Positions 7,820 to 14,178 of a stretch of DNA of 64,000 nucleotides are shown one piece after another (the first letter of the stretch is position 1; every line of letters begins with the position of its first letter). A program made the translations under genes and the position numbers. The stretch lies in NCBI RefSeq assembly GCF_019746665.1, contig NZ_JAIERS010000005.1, positions 124,001 to 188,000 on the forward strand, given 5' to 3'. Source of the DNA: Sphingomonas sp. Its GTDB lineage: Bacteria > Pseudomonadota > Alphaproteobacteria > Sphingomonadales > Sphingomonadaceae. The notes below the pieces were generated by a model. That model was given only the letters and a program-made list of their open reading frames with translations, searched no databases and had not been told where the DNA came from.

Positions 7820-9592
7820 TCAGATTTGGCGCCGATTGGCACGGCCAAAGGCCAGCCGGCTGACCGAGGTGGACAGCGTCGGCGGGATCGAGATCGGACC
7901 GCCCGATTGCGGCACCGCCACTTTGTAGACCTCCTCGAGCACCCACCCGATCAGCTCCAGCCCCACCGAACGATCGCGGCTGTAATCGAACACCAGCTCG
8001 AGCTTGCATGCCGGCGCGAGCGAGCGGGCGACGTCTTGCACCCGCGCCTCGACCAGATATTGGCTGCTCAGTTCGCGGATCACGATGCTCCGGTCGCGCC
8101 GAGGCAGGCTGCCATAGCCCCATTCCTGCGACACGATCCGCTGCACTTCGTTGAGCGCGTCATCGAGCGCATGGCTGATTTCCGGTGCTCGCCCCGCCGC
8201 TTCCAGCTCGTTGCAGATATGCCCGAAGGACATGATGAGATCGGCGAGGCTGTATGCCCTGATTTCGGGCTCGCCCCGCCCGTCCAGGCTGGGGCTCAGC
8301 GCGTAGTAATCGATGCACCGATCGAGATTGTAGAGCAGCAGGTCGAGCACGATCTGGCACTGGGTCGCCTGTGAATCGCAGCCGCAATCGGCGAAGCAGT
8401 CGATGCTCTGAGCCAGCGCGCCGCGAACGCTCACCAGCCGGCGGAGCCGATCAGCGACCTGATCGGTGCCGATCGAGTTGTAGAGCCCGTAGAGCAGCAT
8501 GGTCGGTCGCGAGATGTCGAGCAGCCGGGCGCCGCGCACGCTGCGGAAGGCGTCAACGAACAGCGATAGCGCCGAAACGAAGGCCGACATGGGCGGCGAT
8601 TCCGGCGACGATGTGGCGTTGGGATCTTTGGAGGTCTCGCGATAATCGGGCGCGGCGAAGGTCTGGCCATATTCGACCAGCCGCTGGAGGCGCCCGACCA
8701 GCATCGCCGAAGCGGTCGACAGGTCGCGCAGGCTGTTGACGCTGCCGCCGGTCGTCAGATCGACCAGCTCGTCAAGCGCGCTCGCCAGGGTATTTTCTTC
8801 CAGCAGCGCGCGCAGATCGGCCTGGCCTTGATTGTCGAGCGCGTGGGTGAGCTGGCGGAATGCCTCCAACCCGCGCGGCCAATCCTCCTGGCCGAGGCTC
8901 GCCTCGACCGTGCCGGTCATCGTGCGGAGCGCCAAGACCACGGCGTTCCGCCGCGATTGCAGCTCGCCCGCGCTCACCCGCAGCATCGCCGTCGATCGAG
9001 TGATGCCGCTCGCCGCATAGCCATCGCCGATCGCGACGAGGATCAGCCCGGCCATCACGTCACAGCTTTGCGCGAATTGTCGGAACGCGGGCTGCTGATC
9101 GGGGGTGAGCGCGCCGATATAGCGCGCCAGCCGGGCATAATCGCCGAAGCTGCGCCGCGCCGCCAAGGCGGTGTTGAGCTGCACCGCGTCGAGTGCCTGC
9201 GCGGCGGCGGCGAGCCCGTTCGCCGCCGTCTGTCGCAAGCTGCGCGCCCAACCGCGGATTTCGACGCGGATGTCCTTGAGCGCCGCCGTCGTTTGGAGCG
9301 AATCGAGATCGCGCTCCAGATCGTCGCGCGCCTGCGCGATCTCTGCCACCGAACCGCTTGGCGGTCCGGCGAAGCTGGTTGGCAGCGGCGCGGTGGTCGA
9401 TGCGAAAGGCAGGCCTTCGCGTTCGCGCCGGATCAGCTCCGCGTCGGCGGCATAGCGATCGAGCAAGGCGCCTGCGATCTGCTGCGGATCGCTGGGGTCG
9501 CTAACGCGCAGCGTTCGGCGCAGCAGATTGTCGACCGTGATGGCGTTGGGCGATCGGCTGGCCAGCGGTGTCGAGGTCTGGGGGTCGGTCAT
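7820..9592 (-). CDS. large hypothetical protein of the ten-gene unit
   Basis: 590 residues, not recognised. Almost entirely helical, with an N-terminal segment of amphipathic helices (DLERDLDSLQTTAALKDIRV) and a central region containing a Cys cluster, CFADCGCDSQATQC (four Cys within 14 residues, about residues 405-418). The C-terminal 100 residues hold a mixed segment (CKLELVFDYSRDRSVGLELI). No catalytic motif or transmembrane segment was found. GAGGTAG upstream of ATG 9592 and an 11-base gap to the metalloprotease-like gene place it in the same transcript. Its size makes it the main unidentified component of the cluster. Confidence 0.55.
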   Translation of the reverse strand: MTDPQTSTPLASRSPNAITVDNLLRRTLRVSDPSDPQQIAGALLDRYAADAELIRREREGLPFASTTAPLPTSFAGPPSGSVAEIAQARDDLERDLDSLQTTAALKDIRVEIRGWARSLRQTAANGLAAAAQALDAVQLNTALAARRSFGDYARLARYIGALTPDQQPAFRQFAQSCDVMAGLILVAIGDGYAASGITRSTAMLRVSAGELQSRRNAVVLALRTMTGTVEASLGQEDWPRGLEAFRQLTHALDNQGQADLRALLEENTLASALDELVDLTTGGSVNSLRDLSTASAMLVGRLQRLVEYGQTFAAPDYRETSKDPNATSSPESPPMSAFVSALSLFVDAFRSVRGARLLDISRPTMLLYGLYNSIGTDQVADRLRRLVSVRGALAQSIDCFADCGCDSQATQCQIVLDLLLYNLDRCIDYYALSPSLDGRGEPEIRAYSLADLIMSFGHICNELEAAGRAPEISHALDDALNEVQRIVSQEWGYGSLPRRDRSIVIRELSSQYLVEARVQDVARSLAPACKLELVFDYSRDRSVGLELIGWVLEEVYKVAVPQSGGPISIPPTLSTSVSRLAFGRANRRQI

Positions 9593-9603
9593 CGCGGTCT
9601 ACC

Positions 9604-10908
9604 TCATGCTGCGACGGGGTGGGCGGAAGCGCGCGGCGCGTGGCCACGGCCGGAGACGGGATCGTGCCGGTGAAGCCGGGCGAGGTGGTGGATCACCAGC
9701 CGCGCGATGCGCGTCGGGTCACCCCCGCTTTCGAGCGCGAAGCGGCTCGCCGACACGAGGAAGCGCGGCGGCAGCGGCGGCACCCGCCCGGCGGCGATGG
9801 CGATGCCGCCGCGCCGGATCGCGGCTTCGTCGGCGCGGGTGAACGGGATGGCGTCGGCGAGCGCGTGCTGGCCGAGGTTGCGCCGCGGCTGATAGGCGAT
9901 CTCGTCGACCACCGCCGGGATCACATGCGGCGTGGCGGCGAGCAGCGCCGGCGGCAGGCGGTGGCCGTGGCCGGGATTGTAGAGTTGCCGCCAGACGCGC
10001 TCGGCCTTTTGTGCGCTTTCGGGAAAGCCCATCCGGCGCATCATCTCGGTCAGGATCAGCGCGCGGAACCAGCCGGTCGGGTGGACGCTGCCGGGGCGAT
10101 AGGTGAGCGCGCGCGCTTCGGGATGCGCCAGGAATTCCATCATCCCCCAGGCGGATGCGGTGCCGCCCAGCAGCAGCGCGGCGAGATCGGCGAAGATTTC
10201 CTTGTGCCAGCGGCGGTAGATCGTCACCACCAGCGGATCGAAGCGCATCCGCACCAGCCGGTTGGCGAGCGCGTCGGCATTTTCGTGCCACAGCCGCATG
10301 TCCGCCTGCAGATTATGCGCTACTTCATGCAGGAACACCGATTGCCAGGGATTGTCGCGATCCCACGGAATGCGGATCACCGGAAAGGGGTTGCTGTCGC
10401 CCAGCAATCGGGCGAGCGCGACGCCGCGCCGCTGGGTCGCGGGCGAATAGCCATGCTCCATGTAAGTGAGCGGCTTGAGCAGCGGGCCTTCGAACACATC
10501 GGGCAGCGCCGCGCGTACCGCCGCGTAGCAATCGGCGGCGATCACGTCATGCGCGGCGAGCGCGGGAGCGAAGCTCGAGCCGCGCTGGCAGAAAATCTCG
10601 AACAACATGCCAAAGGTGCGGCGGGTGCGATCGACGTCGCGATCGAGCAGCGCCATCGCGGTGAGCTTCTGGTTGGGAGTCTTGTCGCGCCAGACCCGTT
10701 CGAGCGCACCGGAGCGGCGGCGGATCGACCGGGCGATCGTGGCGAGCCGGCGATTGGCGGCGCCGAAATGGGCGGGGGAAGGGGCATAGGGCATGTCCTG
10801 CGGGCGCAAGCCCACCCGGCGCGGCGTCAGCACCGTAAGCCGGCCCGCGCGCGCCTGGAGCGCGATCAGCTTGGTGTCGACGAAGCGGGTGAGCGTGTCC
10901 GCGGGCAT
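9604..10908 (-). CDS. HEXXH zinc metalloprotease-like protein
   Basis: 434 residues. VFLHEVAHNLQADM supplies an HEXXH motif (H194, E195, H198); Glu237 in WHKEIFADLAALLLGG, about 40 residues later, is a plausible third zinc ligand of gluzincin type. The N-terminal ~180 residues are basic and helical and could be a pro- or docking domain. There is no signal peptide, so the enzyme starts in the cytoplasm like the serine protease of the same unit. AAGGAG seven bases before ATG 10908 supports the start. It is encoded 28 bases after the acidic-repeat protein, which may be its substrate or partner (inference). No exact peptidase family was recognised. Confidence 0.65.
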   Translation of the reverse strand: MPADTLTRFVDTKLIALQARAGRLTVLTPRRVGLRPQDMPYAPSPAHFGAANRRLATIARSIRRRSGALERVWRDKTPNQKLTAMALLDRDVDRTRRTFGMLFEIFCQRGSSFAPALAAHDVIAADCYAAVRAALPDVFEGPLLKPLTYMEHGYSPATQRRGVALARLLGDSNPFPVIRIPWDRDNPWQSVFLHEVAHNLQADMRLWHENADALANRLVRMRFDPLVVTIYRRWHKEIFADLAALLLGGTASAWGMMEFLAHPEARALTYRPGSVHPTGWFRALILTEMMRRMGFPESAQKAERVWRQLYNPGHGHRLPPALLAATPHVIPAVVDEIAYQPRRNLGQHALADAIPFTRADEAAIRRGGIAIAAGRVPPLPPRFLVSASRFALESGGDPTRIARLVIHHLARLHRHDPVSGRGHAPRASAHPVAA

Positions 10909-10936
10909 GGCCGTGCTCCTTCCCCAAGGCGCCTGA

Positions 10937-12037
10937 TCAGCGGCGGATCACAATGGTCACGGGGCCGCGGATCGTGATGCGCCGGCCGCGATGATGCCGC
11001 GTCCCGTGGCCCGCCGTGGTGGTGCCCGCTATGCCGCCATAGCCGCCGCCATGATGGCCGAGACCCGCTCCACCCGCGCCGCCGATCACCCGGCGCACGA
11101 CGGCGGCGGGCGGACGACCGGCGCGCACCGCCTGGCCGACGCGCTGGATCACGCGTCGCCCGGTGGGCGAGGGGCGCACCAGCCGGTGGCGCAGCTGCGG
11201 GTTCTGCCGGGCGACGCGGCGCACGGTGTTCGCCAGCACCTGGGGCCGCATCTGGACCGGGGTGCGGCGCGCGACGGCGGTACGGCGGACGCTGCGGGCG
11301 ATGCGCGGCAGCGCGCGGATCGCGCCCGGGCCGCCGCGATTGACGAGCTGGGTCGCCGCCGCCCGGATCGTCTGCACCGCCTGGCGCCGGACCGCCGGGG
11401 GCAGGCTCGCCGCGCGTGGCCCCAGGATCGTACGCGCGGCGAGCGCCGCCACGACCGGCACCGCGCGGCGCTCGCGCACCGACAGTTCGGCGAAGGCATC
11501 GAGCGCTTCTTCCTCCGAAGCCTCGTCGGCGAGCAGCTGGCCGAGCACATTGGCGACCGGCCCGGCGATCGCGCCGACCCCCGGGATCAGCCCCGCGACG
11601 GGCGCGACCGTGCGCGCGATCTGGCCGACCACCGGCGCCGCCCGGGCAACCCCGCGCGCCACCGCGCCGCCGACACGCGATAAGGTACGGGCAATACGGC
11701 GGAAAAACTCGTCGCTATCCTCCGCGCCGAGCGCGAAGGCGAGCATCCGGTCGATGTCTTCCTCATCGCCCTCGTCGCCTTCTTCGAACCCGTCGAAGCC
11801 GTCGGCCGCGTCGAAGCCATCGGCTTCGTCGTAGGAATCGAACTCGTCGCCAGCGTCGGCGGCGTCGAACTCGTCATAGCCGTCGAACCCGTCGGCCTCG
11901 TCGGCGCCGTCGAAGCCGTCGGCTTCGTCGCCCGCGTCGAACTCGTCGCCGGCGTCAAAGGCGTCGAAACCGTCGGCGGCACCCTCGGCCTCGTCCATTG
12001 CGAGGTCGTCAAACATATCCTCCTCGAAGCGATCCAT
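10937..12037 (-). CDS. acidic-repeat, glycine-rich hydrophobic-core protein
   Basis: 366 residues in three parts. Residues ~5-95 are a low-complexity acidic repeat built from units such as DAGDEFD, DEADGFDG and DAADGFDGF. Residues ~115-165 are hydrophobic and Gly/Ala/Pro-rich (VAPVAGLIPGVGAIAGPVAN), like a membrane-inserting or amphipathic hairpin. The last 200 residues are strongly basic (Arg-rich) and end in a Gly/His stretch and a beta-like TIRGPVTIVIRR. GAGAGGAG before ATG 12037 supports this start. It is the first gene of the ten-gene unit. The opposite charges of the two ends suggest self-masking until the acidic part is removed; removal by the co-encoded proteases is a testable inference. 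Confidence 0.6.
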   Translation of the reverse strand: MDRFEEDMFDDLAMDEAEGAADGFDAFDAGDEFDAGDEADGFDGADEADGFDGYDEFDAADAGDEFDSYDEADGFDAADGFDGFEEGDEGDEEDIDRMLAFALGAEDSDEFFRRIARTLSRVGGAVARGVARAAPVVGQIARTVAPVAGLIPGVGAIAGPVANVLGQLLADEASEEEALDAFAELSVRERRAVPVVAALAARTILGPRAASLPPAVRRQAVQTIRAAATQLVNRGGPGAIRALPRIARSVRRTAVARRTPVQMRPQVLANTVRRVARQNPQLRHRLVRPSPTGRRVIQRVGQAVRAGRPPAAVVRRVIGGAGGAGLGHHGGGYGGIAGTTTAGHGTRHHRGRRITIRGPVTIVIRR

Positions 12038-12229
12038 GTCGAAGTCTCCTCTCGACTGCCTCGCGAACAGCGGCGAGGTGCTGGCTAGCGGGCCGGATGC
12101 TAGGATCGGCTCGCCGGGGCCGGCGCGATAGTCGACATGATCGGGTGGGGATTTCGCGGTCCGCCGCGTGCGGCCCCTCGAATGGGGGACGCGGATTTGG
12201 CCAGCGCGGGGCAGCGCCGAGCCTTTCCC

Positions 12230-12294
12230 GGGCAATGCCACGCACGTCCGGGGCGACGCAAAGCCGCCCCGGGGCAACGCCGTGCGCGTCCGGG
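12230..12294. repeat. imperfect direct repeat in spacer 12038-12313
   Basis: Two 23-base copies (12230-12252 and 12272-12294), each beginning GGGCAA and ending CGTCCGGG, with four mismatches. They lie in the 276-base spacer upstream of the ten-gene unit and downstream of the DUF885 gene, which are both on the minus strand. The spacer must hold the promoter of the ten-gene unit, but no convincing -35/-10 pair can be named. The repeats could be operator sites or just GC-rich repeat debris. Confidence 0.3.
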
Positions 12295-12313
12295 CAATCC
12301 CGGGCGGGGTGAT

Positions 12314-14107
12314 TCAGGCGATCGCCGCCCGCGCCCGCGCTTCGACCAGCTTGTCGAGGATCGTCAGCGGCACCGCGCCGTCGCGCAGCACGTCATGGAA
12401 CGCCTTGATGTCGAATTTCGCGCCCATGATCGCCCGCGCCTTCTCCCGCGCGCGGTTCCAGGCGATGTGGCCGAGCTTGTAGCTGCACGCCTGGCCGGCC
12501 TGGGTGCAGTAACGCTCGATCTCGCGCTGCGAGCGGGGGCGGGCGAAGCCGACCGTCTCGACCAGGTAATCGGTCGCCTGCTCGCGCGTCCAACGCTTGG
12601 CGTGGATGCCGGTGTCGGCCACCAGCCGCGCCGCGCGGAACAGATAGCTTTGGAGATAGCCCGCGCGCTCGATCGCGCCGTTATAGCCGCCCAGCTCGTC
12701 GGCCAGTTGCTCGGCATAGAGTGCCCAGCCTTCGGAATAGGCGCTGAAGAACGACAGCCGGCGCAGCAGCGGCGTCTTCAGGCCGGCGACGATGCTCAGC
12801 TGGGTATGATGCCCCGGCACGCCCTCGTGATAGGTGAGCGAGGGCAGGGTGTATTTCGGCCAGTCGCCGAGATCCTTCAGGTTGATGAAGTAGATCGCCG
12901 GGCGCGAGCCATCGAGCGCGGCCAGCCGGTAATAACCGTTCGACGCGCCATCCTGGATTTCCACCGGCACCGCGCGGATTTCGAGCGGGGCGGTGGGCGG
13001 GTTGCTGATCACTTGGCCGATCTTGGCCTGCATCGCCTTCACCCCGGCGTTGAGCCCGGCGAGCAGTTCCGCGCGGGCTTCGGGGGTATCGGCGTAGCGC
13101 TGTTCGGGCCGCGCGTTCAGCGCCGTCAGCCGCGCCCCGACCGAGCCCTGGGTCAACCCCTGCGCGCGCAGGATCTTGTCGAGTTCGGCGCTGATCTCCG
13201 CCACTTGCGCGCGGCCGAGCTTGTGGACCTCATCGGGCGAGTAGCTGGTGGTCGTCGCGGCGGCGAGCGCATCGGCATAGATCGCGTCGCCCTGCGGCAG
13301 CGCCCACAGCCCGGCTTCCTTGCGGCGCGGCAGCCCCTTCACCAGCGCGATCTGGCGATCGAGCGCGGGATAGACCTTCTCGCTCAGCAGGGCCGTCGCG
13401 CGCGCGCCCCAGTCGCCCGCCAGGTTCGCCGCCTTGGCGCGGGTGGCGAGCGAGGTGACGAGCGAGCTTTCCTCGGGCTTCACCCCGCGCAGCTTGTCGA
13501 GCTGGCCGAGCGTGAGTTCGAGCGCGAAATCGGGCGCGACATAGCCGCGCGCCGCGTCCGCGCGCTGCGTTTCGCTATCCTGGTCGAGCGCGGTCGCGAA
13601 GGCTTCGAGCCGGGCGAGATAGGCGTCGGCGTCGCCCATGTCCTTGATGACGTGCGATGAGGTGAGGAAATCGGGCACCGAGAAATAGGCGCCGCCCTGC
13701 TGGAAGATCGCATAGGGCCGGATCGTGCTCTGGATGCCGTATTTGGCGGCGCCCTTCAGCCCGCTGTTGAGCGAATAGAGCACGACCTCACGGTTCAGCT
13801 TGCCCTCGGCGGTGAGGCTCGCGGGGTCCACCGCCTCGATGGCGGCGATCGCGGCCTTGCCGCGCGTTACCTGACGCGCGCGCCCGGCGAGCGAATAATC
13901 GTCGAGCTTGCGACGCAGCGCCGCGCGCGGGCCGCGATCGAGCCCCAATTGTGTCGCGCCTTCGGGGCTTTCGTCGATATTCTCGTTGAAGATGCGATCG
14001 AACAGCGCGTTCAGCTTGGCGTCGCCGCTCGGCGCCTGCGCGCGTACCGGAACGCTCGCCGCGAGCGCCGCCATGCTGCCGCTCACCAAGAATTGCCGCC
14101 GATCCAT
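12314..14107 (-). CDS. exported DUF885 family hydrolase
   Basis: 597 residues. It opens with MDRRQFLVSGSMAALAASV, a Tat-like leader (Arg-Arg-Q-F-L). The body follows the DUF885 pattern (GLDRGPRAALRRKLDDYS region; SPDEVHKLGRAQVAEI; TYHEGVPGHHTQ; FFSAYSEGWALYAEQLADE). HEGVPGHH is the family's conserved metal-site-like motif, with the later Glu in SEGWALY as possible third ligand. DUF885 proteins are M-type peptidase-like enzymes, usually periplasmic; substrates are mostly unknown. GGGAGGAAT before ATG 14107 fixes the start. It lies 71 bases downstream of the DyP gene on the same strand and may be the last gene of that unit. Confidence 0.8.
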   Translation of the reverse strand: MDRRQFLVSGSMAALAASVPVRAQAPSGDAKLNALFDRIFNENIDESPEGATQLGLDRGPRAALRRKLDDYSLAGRARQVTRGKAAIAAIEAVDPASLTAEGKLNREVVLYSLNSGLKGAAKYGIQSTIRPYAIFQQGGAYFSVPDFLTSSHVIKDMGDADAYLARLEAFATALDQDSETQRADAARGYVAPDFALELTLGQLDKLRGVKPEESSLVTSLATRAKAANLAGDWGARATALLSEKVYPALDRQIALVKGLPRRKEAGLWALPQGDAIYADALAAATTTSYSPDEVHKLGRAQVAEISAELDKILRAQGLTQGSVGARLTALNARPEQRYADTPEARAELLAGLNAGVKAMQAKIGQVISNPPTAPLEIRAVPVEIQDGASNGYYRLAALDGSRPAIYFINLKDLGDWPKYTLPSLTYHEGVPGHHTQLSIVAGLKTPLLRRLSFFSAYSEGWALYAEQLADELGGYNGAIERAGYLQSYLFRAARLVADTGIHAKRWTREQATDYLVETVGFARPRSQREIERYCTQAGQACSYKLGHIAWNRAREKARAIMGAKFDIKAFHDVLRDGAVPLTILDKLVEARARAAIA

Positions 14108-14178
14108 GCCATTCCTCCCTAGTGTTGCCATACGCTGGCACGCCCCGACGCCGCGAGCAAGCGTCTTGGCGTCGGCGA

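Noticed and set aside
11753..11980. Tandem repeat as a possible CRISPR array
   Set aside because: The repeats are in frame within a coding sequence for acidic units, without constant repeat length or unique spacers.
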